From CAJWKT01 sp964465375 (lineage in GTDB: Bacteria; Pseudomonadota; Gammaproteobacteria; Steroidobacterales; Rariloculaceae): a stretch of DNA of 64,000 nucleotides. This document shows, in pieces, positions 7,960 to 16,353 of the stretch. The stretch is taken from contig CAYXIJ010000010.1 of NCBI GenBank assembly GCA_964465375.1, forward strand, positions 1-64,000, read 5' to 3'. Both the position numbers and the translations under genes were made by a program. Under the pieces are notes generated by a model. It was not told where the DNA came from. It saw only the letters and a list, made by a program, of their open reading frames with translations, and did not search any database. Positions within the stretch are counted from its first letter, which is position 1; each line of letters begins with the position of its first letter.

Positions 7960-9336
7960 TTAGGTGGTATTCGAACCGATCTCAAAAAGGCGCTCCACTT
8001 CACCTATTTGACGCCTATCCGTTATAAAGATAATTACATGATCATCTGCTTCGATAGCCGTGTCATGATGATCCATAAGCACTTGATCCCCCCTCACGAT
8101 GGCGCTGATCGTTGCTCCACTGGGAAGCTCAATTTCATCTATAGCTCGCCCAACCACCTTTGACTCTCCTGCATCACCATGAGCCACCGCCTCGATAGCT
8201 TCTGCAGCACCCCGTCTCAAGGAATGAACTTTCACAACATCTCCGAGCCGAACGTGGGCCAGCAGAACCCCCAAAGTAATCTGCTGAGGTGAAATAGCAA
8301 TATCGATGGTGCCAGCCTGAACAAGCTCTGCATACACTGGTTTATTAATCAAAGCCATAACCTTGTGTGCGCCGAGCTTTTTCGCGAGCATAGCAGAAAG
8401 AATGTTGGCTTCTTCGGCATTTGTCACGGATACAAAAACATCCGCACTATCAATATTTTCCTCTAGCAAAAGCTCTTCGTCAGCAGCATCTCCATGTAGC
8501 ACCATAGCCTTGCTCAGTAATTCAGATATTTGTCGGGCCCGCTCCCGATTCCGGTCAATCACTTTAACCTGGTTGGTATCTTCGAGAGATTTTGCAAGTC
8601 GTACACCAATGTTGCCCCCGCCTGCTATGACTACTTTCCGCACGGGCTCATCCTGCTTGCGCATCTCATTGAGCACCGTTCGAATATCTTTGCGCGCTGC
8701 AATGAAAAAGACTTCGTCGCCTCCTTCTACTATGGTATCTCCATCAGGGATAATACCCCGCCCTCCGCGGTAGATGGCAACAACACGACTCTCTACATTA
8801 GGAATGTGCTCTGAAAGTTCTCTTAATGGATGACCAACTAGGGCGCCCCCCTCGTGAGCTTGGGTAGCAACTAACCGAACCCTACCCTCGGCAAATTCCA
8901 GCACCTGTAACGCTCCCGGAAAACGAATTAGCTCGCAAATATGATTGGTTACCAGTTCCTCAGGGCTGATAGTGACATCCACTGGAATCATATCGGCCCC
9001 AAAAAGAGTTGGCTCAATTGAGTACTCGGCAGCCCGAATTCGAGCAATTTTGGTGGGTGTCTGAAATAAGGAAGATGCAACTTGGCAAGCCAACATATTC
9101 ACCTCATCGCTGTGAGTCAAAGCGATCAGCATATCGGCCTCTTTCGCACCGGCCCTCTCCAAGACATTCGGAAACGCTGCATGTCCTACCACAGTCCGAA
9201 CATCCAGCCGATCTTGAAGCTCACGAAGAACGTCGGCCCGATGGTCAACAATAGTGACCTCATTGGCCTCCTCGCGAGCCAAACTGTAGGCAGCCGTGGT
9301 ACCAACCTGCCCTGCACCTACGATTAAAATTCTCAT
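7960..9336 (-). CDS. trkA: Trk potassium uptake system, NAD-binding regulatory subunit
   Basis: TrkA is the cytoplasmic gating ring of the Trk channel and senses nucleotides. The 458 residues hold two tandem RCK units. Each has a Rossmann fold with a GxGxxG turn (GAGQVG at 7-12 and GGGNIG near residue 240) followed by a TrkA-C regulatory domain. The size equals the full-length two-unit TrkA of gammaproteobacteria. It is upstream of trkH and 28 bp downstream of uvrD on the same strand. Confidence 0.96.
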   Translation of the reverse strand: MRILIVGAGQVGTTAAYSLAREEANEVTIVDHRADVLRELQDRLDVRTVVGHAAFPNVLERAGAKEADMLIALTHSDEVNMLACQVASSLFQTPTKIARIRAAEYSIEPTLFGADMIPVDVTISPEELVTNHICELIRFPGALQVLEFAEGRVRLVATQAHEGGALVGHPLRELSEHIPNVESRVVAIYRGGRGIIPDGDTIVEGGDEVFFIAARKDIRTVLNEMRKQDEPVRKVVIAGGGNIGVRLAKSLEDTNQVKVIDRNRERARQISELLSKAMVLHGDAADEELLLEENIDSADVFVSVTNAEEANILSAMLAKKLGAHKVMALINKPVYAELVQAGTIDIAISPQQITLGVLLAHVRLGDVVKVHSLRRGAAEAIEAVAHGDAGESKVVGRAIDEIELPSGATISAIVRGDQVLMDHHDTAIEADDHVIIFITDRRQIGEVERLFEIGSNTT

Positions 9337-9364
9337 GGTATCTATTGCGATTCAGGTGTGTAGT

Positions 9365-11518
9365 TTACATCACTTCCAATTTGGCATACGCAATAACTAA
9401 CCACTTCGCACCCTCCTGCTCAAAATTGACCTGCACCCGAGCATGATCGCCGCTGCCCTCTCGGTTAACCACGATCCCTTCCCCAAACTTAGCGTGATGA
9501 ACTCTTTGGCCCAGACCCACGCCGCCGGAATCATTATTGGCGAGCCAAGTTGGCTTGTGTCTTGGGCCAGAAAAAGAGAGTTTGGGTCGGATCTCCTCTA
9601 ACAACTCCTGGGGAATCTCACGAAGGAAACGTGATGGTATACCCAAACTGTCCATTCCGTAGAGGCGTCTTTGTTCGGCATAACTCAAAACGAGGTACTG
9701 CTGGGCACGGGTTATTCCCACATAACAAAGACGTCGCTCTTCTTCCAACCCACCGACATCTGTTATTGATCGCTGATGAGGAAAAAGTCCGTCTTCCAAG
9801 CCCACCATAAATACCAGTGGAAACTCCAAGCCTTTTGCCGAATGCAGTGTCATTAGTTGAACAAAATCTTCATAAGTCTCGGCCTGAGTTTCCCCGGACT
9901 CTAGAACCGCATATGAAAGAAACGCCACAAGAGGCGAAAATTCAGAATCTTCATCTTGGAGCACTCCCTGAGCTGCACTAATTAACTCATTCAGATTCTC
10001 TGCTCGCGCCTCGCTGCTCATTTTTCCATCATGTCCGTGGTAATTCATTAAGCCACTCACTTCAATAACCTTTTGTACTTGCTGATAGAGAGGCAGATCA
10101 CGTGTGTCTTTATCAAGCTTGTCTATCTGAAGTAGGAAACCATGTAATGCGCTACTAGTCCGTTTGGGTAGTTGATCATCAGCAATAATGCTGGTTGCGC
10201 TGTTCCAGAGACTTGCGCCCACCTTTCGAGCTTGACTGCGAACTGCATCCAAAGTCCGTGCGCCGACACCACGCGGCGGGGTATTTACCACCCTCTCGAA
10301 GGAAGAGTCATCATTCCGATTAGCAATTAATCTTAGATAGGCCAGCGTATCTTTGATTTCCGCTCGTTCGAAAAAACGTAACCCCCCATAAACCCGATAC
10401 GGGATTCCAGCTGCGAGCAACCCTTCTTCGAAAACCCGGGATTGCGCATTAGATCGGTACAGAATTGCTATGTCATTCCGCCGGTTGCCCTCCTTAAGAT
10501 AATCCCCTATTCGATTTATGACAAATTCAACTTCCTCGCGCTCATTGAAAGCTGCATAAAGACGTATTGGTTCCCCTTCCGCCCCTTCAGTCCATAAATT
10601 TTTTCCTAATCGGGAATCGTTGTGAGAAATAATCGCGTTTGCTGCGCTTAAAATCGTTGAGGTGGAACGGTAATTCTGCTCTAACCGAACTACTTCTGCC
10701 TGGGGAAAATCTTTCTGGAATCTTTGTAGATTCTCAACTCTTGCTCCCCGCCAACGGTAAATAGACTGGTCATCGTCACCTACCACGAAGGGAACGCCCG
10801 TCTGTCCCGCAAGCAACTTGAGCCACCTATATTGAATGGCATTGGTATCCTGAAATTCGTCTACAAGAAGATGCTGAAATCGATTTCGATACAACAACAT
10901 CAAATCTTCTTGTTCCCTGAGCAACTCTAGGGCTCTCAGCAACAGCTCACCAAAATCTACCACAGAACCTTCCAAGCAAGCCTTCTCGTAACCAGCATAA
11001 ATTTTGATTAGCTGCTTGTGTCCTGATTTTTTGTCATCTTTAACTTGCTTAGACCTACGCCCCTCATCCTTTTGAGCATTTATGAACCACTGGATCTCCT
11101 TTGGCACCCACTCGTTCTCATCAAGTCCCATTGTTTTTAGTAATCGACGAATCATCCGTATCTGATCTTGCGAGTCCATTATCTGGAATCCTTCTGCAAG
11201 CCCAGCCTCCTTCCAATGTATGCGCAAAAGCCGGTGGGCAAGGCCATGGAAGGTACCAATCCAAAAATGCCTTGTGGGAAATCCCAAAAGCGATTCAATC
11301 CGTTGACGCATCTCTGATGCGGCCTTGTTGGTGAAGGTCACAGCGAGCAATTGTTTGGGAGAAATCCCATCTACACGAACTAGCCACGCAATGCGATGAA
11401 CAAGGACTCGAGTTTTTCCACTGCCGGCACCAGCCAGCACCAGGGTCGCTCGATGGGCTGCAGTGACTGCGTCCCGCTGGGCATCATTTAAAGGATCAAT
11501 GATGTCAGTGACGTCCAT
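9365..11518 (-). CDS. uvrD: DNA helicase II (UvrD)
   Basis: UvrD is the 3'-5' SF1A helicase that removes incised fragments in nucleotide-excision and mismatch repair. At 717 residues it matches E. coli UvrD in length and begins with the same MDV...LN..Q motif. It has Walker A GAGSGKT (30-36), the motif Ia region AVTFTNKAASEM, motif II VDEFQDTN, motif III VGDDDQSIYRWRGA, motif V TLHSAKGLEF and motif VI VGITRAQQ. The C-terminus carries the conserved QRVHHAKFGEG...GAKWLVIAYAKLE region that tethers UvrD to partners. UvrD is favoured over Rep or PcrA for this reason. Confidence 0.95.
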   Translation of the reverse strand: MDVTDIIDPLNDAQRDAVTAAHRATLVLAGAGSGKTRVLVHRIAWLVRVDGISPKQLLAVTFTNKAASEMRQRIESLLGFPTRHFWIGTFHGLAHRLLRIHWKEAGLAEGFQIMDSQDQIRMIRRLLKTMGLDENEWVPKEIQWFINAQKDEGRRSKQVKDDKKSGHKQLIKIYAGYEKACLEGSVVDFGELLLRALELLREQEDLMLLYRNRFQHLLVDEFQDTNAIQYRWLKLLAGQTGVPFVVGDDDQSIYRWRGARVENLQRFQKDFPQAEVVRLEQNYRSTSTILSAANAIISHNDSRLGKNLWTEGAEGEPIRLYAAFNEREEVEFVINRIGDYLKEGNRRNDIAILYRSNAQSRVFEEGLLAAGIPYRVYGGLRFFERAEIKDTLAYLRLIANRNDDSSFERVVNTPPRGVGARTLDAVRSQARKVGASLWNSATSIIADDQLPKRTSSALHGFLLQIDKLDKDTRDLPLYQQVQKVIEVSGLMNYHGHDGKMSSEARAENLNELISAAQGVLQDEDSEFSPLVAFLSYAVLESGETQAETYEDFVQLMTLHSAKGLEFPLVFMVGLEDGLFPHQRSITDVGGLEEERRLCYVGITRAQQYLVLSYAEQRRLYGMDSLGIPSRFLREIPQELLEEIRPKLSFSGPRHKPTWLANNDSGGVGLGQRVHHAKFGEGIVVNREGSGDHARVQVNFEQEGAKWLVIAYAKLEVM

Positions 11519-11549
11519 ATTGACCTTTCAACTTAGAGATCCAGAGAAC

Positions 11550-12464
11550 CTATTCGGGCCAGAAAGCGGGAATATAATGATCTAGTAGCAAGAAGGTAAA
11601 TAAGGCCATAAGGTAACTAATGGAGTAGCTGAAAGTCTTCATGGAAGCACCGCTTGTTTCAGCGAATTTAAGCCTTAAGGCATAGTACAGAAAACCACCC
11701 CCAAGAAATGAAGCGCCAAATAGATATAGAAAACCACTATTACCAGTTAGAAAGGGCAGAAGTGAAACAATTAAAAGCAGCATCGTGTAATAAAGGATGA
11801 ATGACTTGGTAAGTTTGCTGCCATGAGTAACTGGTAGCATAGGTATACCTGCCCTTGTGTAGTCTTCCTTCCTCGCTAGAGCCAAAGCCCAGAAATGGGG
11901 TGGTGTCCAAGTAAATATGATAAGGAACAAGATGAGGGCAAAACTCTCCACTTGATCTGTCACAGCGGTCCAGCCTAACAGCGGTGGCGCAGCTCCAGCA
12001 GCCCCACCAATAACAATGTTCTGCGGCGTAGCCCGCTTAAGGTATACGGTATAAATAATTGCATAACCAATTAGTGAAGCAAAGGTCAGAATTGCAGTAA
12101 GAGAGTTAACAAAAAATACCAATACCGATATTCCGAAAAATCCAAGCAACACCGCAAAAGCAATTGCATTTTTTTCTTTTATTCTACCCGAGGGCATTGG
12201 TCGACTTTTGGTGCGCGCCATCTTTGCATCCAAACGTATATCTAGGATGTGGTTTACAACTGCTCCAGAGGCTGCTGCAAGACCGATTCCAAGACTTCCG
12301 AAGATAAGTGCCCCAAGAGGCGCCATGCGAGGAGATGCCAAAAACATGCCAACGATTGCTGTAAACACCAAAAGCTGAACTACGCCCGGCTTGGTAAGGA
12401 CATAATAATCACGGAACACGGCGAAAACCGAATTCCTATTTTTGTCTAACTCTCTGGTTACCAT
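11550..12464 (-). CDS. ctaB: Protoheme IX farnesyltransferase (heme O synthase)
   Basis: CtaB (CyoE) attaches a farnesyl chain to heme B, giving heme O for terminal oxidases. It is a UbiA-fold prenyltransferase with about nine membrane helices. The aspartate motif NxxxDxxxD is seen at N71, D75 and D79, followed by ARTKSRPMPSG. I chose ATG at 12464 (304 residues). It lies a few bases after GGTGGT and overlaps ctaA by only 29 bp, whereas the upstream ATG at 12500 would overlap more and lengthen the N-terminus beyond the family norm. With ctaA just upstream it makes heme A for an aa3-type cytochrome c oxidase. Confidence 0.94.
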   Translation of the reverse strand: MVTRELDKNRNSVFAVFRDYYVLTKPGVVQLLVFTAIVGMFLASPRMAPLGALIFGSLGIGLAAASGAVVNHILDIRLDAKMARTKSRPMPSGRIKEKNAIAFAVLLGFFGISVLVFFVNSLTAILTFASLIGYAIIYTVYLKRATPQNIVIGGAAGAAPPLLGWTAVTDQVESFALILFLIIFTWTPPHFWALALARKEDYTRAGIPMLPVTHGSKLTKSFILYYTMLLLIVSLLPFLTGNSGFLYLFGASFLGGGFLYYALRLKFAETSGASMKTFSYSISYLMALFTFLLLDHYIPAFWPE

Positions 12465-13410
12465 TGAGAACCACCACAAAAAGTAATGCTGCCCCGCCAT
12501 TGTGCGCTACAGCTGCAGCCAGTGGAACATTAAAAATAACTACACTGACACCGATGAAAAGTTGCGCAACCAGCGCCAGCACAATCAATGCCCCATCCAG
12601 TTTTGCCGATTTTTCACGAAATAAACGCCAACCAAAAAAGCCAACCAAAAAAGCCGCCAAAATCGCGCCCAAACGGTGAGTAAAGTGGATTGCCACCCGG
12701 GCTGGATGATCCAAAACACCACCCTCATAATCGATGCCAAGACCCCGCCAAAGAATGAATCCCTCCCGAAAATCCGCCACCTGAGGCCACCATTGAGTTT
12801 GACACGTAGGAAAATCTGGGCAGGCGAGTGCAGCATAATTAGTGCTGGTCCAACCTCCAAGCGCAATTTGCATAAAGAGGACAATAACTGCAATAGTTCC
12901 CAGCCTGATAGGGACAAGCACAGGCCTAATAGCACCAGTACGCCACTCGCTCATCCAAGAGAGCAGTCCCAGTGTTGCTAGCCCCCCAAGAAGGTGGAAT
13001 AAAACAATGATTGGCTTCAGCAACATCGTCACGGTCCACATGCCCAATACACCCTGAAATATAACTAATCCAAGCAATACTAATGGTAGCCGCCGGGGTT
13101 GCATCGGGTCCCGGCGGTTCACCCAAGACAATGCAGCCAAAGCAACGCAAACTAGGCCCAGAACAGATGCCAAGTAACGATGAAACATTTCTCTCCAGGC
13201 TTTACCCACATCGATTGGACGCTCTGGAAAAAGCATCTCAATTTCAACCTGAACTTGCTCGTCGCTTGGTACTAATAAGCGTCCGTAACAACCCGGCCAA
13301 TCTGGGCAACCCAGCCCCGCATCCGTGAGGCGCACCCAAGCTCCTACAACAACTACGACAAACGCAAGGGCCGTTCCTATGCGAGACAATCTACGAAAGG
13401 TAATTAGCAA
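12436..13410 (-). CDS. ctaA: Heme A synthase (COX15/CtaA family)
   Basis: CtaA oxidises the C8 methyl group of heme O to the formyl group of heme A in the membrane. The 324-residue product has about eight helices in two repeats. It shows the TDAGLGCPDWPGCYG loop, histidines in the MFHRYLAS, LFHLLGGLA and IHFTHRLGA helices that ligate heme, and the Cys pair in ACPDFPTCQTQWWP. It is upstream of and overlaps ctaB. No cytochrome oxidase structural genes are in view. Confidence 0.94.
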   Translation of the reverse strand: MLITFRRLSRIGTALAFVVVVVGAWVRLTDAGLGCPDWPGCYGRLLVPSDEQVQVEIEMLFPERPIDVGKAWREMFHRYLASVLGLVCVALAALSWVNRRDPMQPRRLPLVLLGLVIFQGVLGMWTVTMLLKPIIVLFHLLGGLATLGLLSWMSEWRTGAIRPVLVPIRLGTIAVIVLFMQIALGGWTSTNYAALACPDFPTCQTQWWPQVADFREGFILWRGLGIDYEGGVLDHPARVAIHFTHRLGAILAAFLVGFFGWRLFREKSAKLDGALIVLALVAQLFIGVSVVIFNVPLAAAVAHNGGAALLFVVVLNGNQRVRQK

Positions 13411-13416
13411 TTTTGG

Positions 13417-13447
13417 TTCTCAGTCGGTCACTTACTTGGTCTGAGAA
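13417..13447. repeat. 7-bp inverted repeat between bioC and ctaA
   Basis: TTCTCAG (13417-13423) and CTGAGAA (13441-13447) are perfect inverted copies around 17 nt, in the 42-bp gap between the bioC stop and the ctaA start. On the minus strand no T-run follows, so it is not a convincing intrinsic terminator. It could be a binding site or a stem in the ctaA leader. Confidence 0.35.
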
Positions 13448-13452
13448 GTATA

Positions 13453-14337
13453 TCAGCGCCCCTTAAGAGTGCGGGTGAGTTCGTTCACGGAAATATGCAC
13501 AGCCCTGTCTGCTAATCCTCTTTCGAGGGATTTCTCAGAACCCCAGGCTTGACCAAAAATCAGCTCTACTGTCGTAGATATTCTTTTTTGTCCTCTGCAT
13601 AGAAGCTCACTTTCAAAATGCTTCCAGCGACTAGGCGGGGTGAGGCCCGCTCGTCTACCTACAGCTACATTCGTGGCTCCGCAAGCTCGCAAATCATGTA
13701 CGAGAGATGTCACATCTCCATGGGTTACTTGTAAATGATCTACATCTACTACTGGCTCTACGAAGCCGGCCCGGAGAATTAAATCCCCTATATCGTGCAT
13801 GTCCATAAATCCGTGCACGTGTATCTCCTCGTCAACATTACGCCAAGCACGACGTACCTCTTGCAATGTATCGGGGCCCAAGGTAGTGAATACTAGTAAC
13901 CCGCCATTCACTAGCACGCGCGCGGCTTCAGTCAGGACAGTTTCCACTGAACACCAAGGCAAAATCAGATTTGCAAAAATCAGGTCAACGCTTTGACTAG
14001 CGATCGGTAAGGATTGAGCATCGGCCATCATTGGATAGATGCGCCTGACCACTCGGCGGCGGCGCGACACATGCTCAAGCATTCTGATGCTTCTATCCAC
14101 GGCTATGACCCGCGAGTCAGGATAATTTTGGGCTAATGCGAGCGCGCCTTTCCCAGTTGCAGAACCCAGATCAACAATGACTTGGGGTAACTGCTGAACT
14201 AAAGTCAATCGCTCTAGCAGTCTACGCCTTGCTTCACTATGAATTACATCAAAATCGTCAAAGTCTGCACTTACGCGGTCGAATGCCCGTGTGGCAGCTA
14301 TTGAATCAGGCAGGCTAATGAAGGAGTCAGGCTTCAC
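13453..14337 (-). CDS. bioC: Malonyl-ACP O-methyltransferase
   Basis: BioC methylates malonyl-ACP with SAM so that fatty-acid synthase can build the pimeloyl chain of biotin. The 294-residue product shows the class I methyltransferase motif VIVDLGSATGKGALAL, the acidic end of strand 2 (IAVDRS) and the motif IV region SVDLIFANLILPWC. BioC is preferred over other methyltransferases because its start overlaps bioB by 11 bp and the N-terminus has the family A.RAFDRVS.DFD pattern. The bioF, bioH and bioD genes that often lie between or around these two are absent here. Confidence 0.88.
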   Translation of the reverse strand: MKPDSFISLPDSIAATRAFDRVSADFDDFDVIHSEARRRLLERLTLVQQLPQVIVDLGSATGKGALALAQNYPDSRVIAVDRSIRMLEHVSRRRRVVRRIYPMMADAQSLPIASQSVDLIFANLILPWCSVETVLTEAARVLVNGGLLVFTTLGPDTLQEVRRAWRNVDEEIHVHGFMDMHDIGDLILRAGFVEPVVDVDHLQVTHGDVTSLVHDLRACGATNVAVGRRAGLTPPSRWKHFESELLCRGQKRISTTVELIFGQAWGSEKSLERGLADRAVHISVNELTRTLKGR

Positions 14338-15337
14338 GGGCAGCCAAGGGCTCTGGTTTTAACCCCAAGCGTTTAAGGAGCATCCGATCCGCTTCGCGCT
14401 TTGGGTTATCCGTTGTAAGTAGCTGATCTCCAAAAAAAATTGAGTTAGCCCCAGCCATAAAACACATCGCCTGCAGTTCATCACTAAAATCAGTCCGGCC
14501 TGCGGATAGTCGTACGTGTGCGCACGGCATCAAAATACGCGCAACACCTACAACACGAACGAACTCCAGGCTATCCAGCACCTCAGCACTAGCAAGAGGC
14601 GTGCCCGGGATTTTAACAAGGTTGTTTATCGGTACACTTTCCGGATGTTCAGACAACGTTGCCAGTGTATGTATGAGCTGAATCCTGTCTTCACGACTCT
14701 CTCCCATTCCTAAAATTCCACCGCAACAAACCTTGATGCCAGCTGACCGGACACTCTTCAGCGTCTCGAGTCGGTCTTGGTAGTGCCGGGTGGTGATAAT
14801 TTTTGGGTAGAAGGACTCTGATGTGTCCAAGTTGTGGTTGTAATAATCAAGCCCTGAGTCAGCTAATGATTCAGCTTGGCCTGGAGTCAACAGCCCCAGT
14901 GTTGCGCAGGTCTCAAGCCCTAGTTCGCCAACCTCACGAATCATCTCTTTTATGGTTTTCAATTCAGTATCTTTGGGGCCCCGGTATGCTGCACCCATAC
15001 AAAAACGAGTGGCTCCAGCTGCCTTAGCTTCCTGAGCCGCCTGACGAATATCCTCAAGTGACATCAGCTCATGAGTATGGATACCAGTGTTATAGCGAAT
15101 ACTCTGCGGGCAGTACGCACAATCTTCTGGGCACGAACCCGTTTTAATAGATACTAGGGTTGAAATTTGTACTGTATTTGGCTCAAAGTTCTGTCGATGC
15201 ACCCATTGAGCAGCATACAAGAGATCGTTAAAAGGAAGACGAAAGAGCGACTCTACTTCTGCCCTGCTCCAATCCTGCCTCGGAATAGCATTTATCTTGA
15301 GGCTTCCCACAGAAATTTCTTTTCTCGCTAAAAGCAT
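14327..15337 (-). CDS. bioB: Biotin synthase
   Basis: BioB is the radical-SAM enzyme that inserts sulfur into dethiobiotin. The CxxxCxxC cluster motif is at C69, C73 and C76 (GSCPEDCAYCPQS). Other family blocks are present: the YYNHNLDTS region, GGILGMGE and the arginine-bearing HVRLSAGR, part of the auxiliary 2Fe-2S cluster site. The length (336) is standard. It overlaps bioC by 11 bp, so both are one transcript, probably from the promoter at 15366-15394. Confidence 0.96.
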   Translation of the reverse strand: MLLARKEISVGSLKINAIPRQDWSRAEVESLFRLPFNDLLYAAQWVHRQNFEPNTVQISTLVSIKTGSCPEDCAYCPQSIRYNTGIHTHELMSLEDIRQAAQEAKAAGATRFCMGAAYRGPKDTELKTIKEMIREVGELGLETCATLGLLTPGQAESLADSGLDYYNHNLDTSESFYPKIITTRHYQDRLETLKSVRSAGIKVCCGGILGMGESREDRIQLIHTLATLSEHPESVPINNLVKIPGTPLASAEVLDSLEFVRVVGVARILMPCAHVRLSAGRTDFSDELQAMCFMAGANSIFFGDQLLTTDNPKREADRMLLKRLGLKPEPLAAREA

Positions 15338-15365
15338 ACGCTACTAATTCCCTAGAACTCTGTAT

Positions 15366-15394
15366 ATCAGATAACTTAGAAATCCGGCTGTCAA
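15366..15394 (-). promoter_or_regulatory. Candidate sigma-70 promoter for bioB-bioC
   Basis: Reading the minus strand, a perfect -35 TTGACA (15394-15389) is followed after 17 nt by TCTGAT (15371-15366), which matches four of six -10 positions. Transcription would start near 15359, about 22 nt before the bioB ATG. The -35 lies inside one arm of the inverted repeat 15386-15430. Confidence 0.5.
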
Positions 15395-15430
15395 CCATAA
15401 GAAGCTATATCACCTATTAAGCTGACAGCC
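15386..15430. repeat. 8-bp inverted repeat overlapping the bioB -35 (candidate operator)
   Basis: GGCTGTCA (15386-15393) and TGACAGCC (15423-15430) are perfect inverted copies separated by 29 nt. One arm contains the candidate bioB -35 and the other touches the ubiA stop codon. The half-sites do not match the known BirA operator, so a different regulator, or chance, must be considered. Confidence 0.4.
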
Positions 15431-16353
15431 TAATTATGGAATAAATAATCGAGTGCCATACCGAAAAAAATACATGCCCCTAAAGCAGAATTGCTCATAA
15501 AAGCGCGAAAACAAAGCTCAGAATCACGATCCTTTATAAGATACTGCTGATAAAGGGCACAAAAACCTGCGGCTCCTAAACCCCCAAAATACCAAAAACC
15601 TAAGCCCTCACTTTTCCCCACTAATATCAGAGTTCCAAAAAAGATCATCTGTAAAGTCCACAAAAGCATCTTGTCTAGGTCACCAAAAAGTATTGCTATC
15701 GATCTAACGCCGATTTTTAGATCTTCTTCTCGGTCAGCCATAGCGTATTCGGTGTCATAAATGACACCCCAAACAATTGTTCCTAAAAACAAAAGCCACC
15801 CGACCCGAGGTACCTCCCCAAGTTGGGCCGCAAAAGCCATAGGCACGCCCCAGGCAAATGCAATTCCTAGCATGAACTGAGGAGTAGAAATAAAGCGCTT
15901 GGTAAATGGATAAATAACTGTAATTGCTAGACCAATAACAGAGAGAATTTGAGTGAATCTATTTAGCGTCAAGACTAGACTTAGGGCCACAATCAAAAGC
16001 CCAACAAACACTATAAAAGCTTCATGGGAAGATACCTCACCCGTAGCCAGCGGCCTATCGCTTGTTCTTTTCACATATGGGTCAACCGAACGATCTGCAA
16101 AATCATTAACGATACATCCAGCAGAACGCATGACGATGGTTCCGATAACAAAAATAATAAGAAGTTTCTCCATAGGCTGGCCGCGGCCTGCAATCCAAAG
16201 ACCCCACAATGTTGGCCAAAGTAAAAGCCAAATTCCAATCGGGCGGTGTAGTCGCATCAGGCGAGCGTAGGCCGGATACTGACAAAAAATAATCCCAGCC
16301 CGTGCCACACATCGCCGCGCATATCTGCTGAATTTGGAAAGTTTATCCATCAT
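15430..16353 (-). CDS. ubiA: 4-hydroxybenzoate polyprenyltransferase
   Basis: UbiA joins the polyprenyl tail to 4-hydroxybenzoate in the inner membrane, the first membrane step of ubiquinone synthesis. The first Asp motif is NDxxDxxxD at N83, D84, D87 and D91 (VNDFADRSVDPY), and the second is YDTEYAMADREED. The 307 residues contain about nine helices. The start overlaps the recG stop by 4 bp (ATGA). ubiC is not adjacent, but ubiD, ubiE, ubiJ and ubiB are elsewhere in this window. Confidence 0.95.
   Translation of the reverse strand: MMDKLSKFSRYARRCVARAGIIFCQYPAYARLMRLHRPIGIWLLLWPTLWGLWIAGRGQPMEKLLIIFVIGTIVMRSAGCIVNDFADRSVDPYVKRTSDRPLATGEVSSHEAFIVFVGLLIVALSLVLTLNRFTQILSVIGLAITVIYPFTKRFISTPQFMLGIAFAWGVPMAFAAQLGEVPRVGWLLFLGTIVWGVIYDTEYAMADREEDLKIGVRSIAILFGDLDKMLLWTLQMIFFGTLILVGKSEGLGFWYFGGLGAAGFCALYQQYLIKDRDSELCFRAFMSNSALGACIFFGMALDYLFHN

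Noticed and set aside
15386..15430. BirA operator or intrinsic terminator after ubiA
   Set aside because: Half-sites GGCTGTCA/TGACAGCC do not match the BirA consensus, and the 29-nt loop with no T-run does not suit a terminator.
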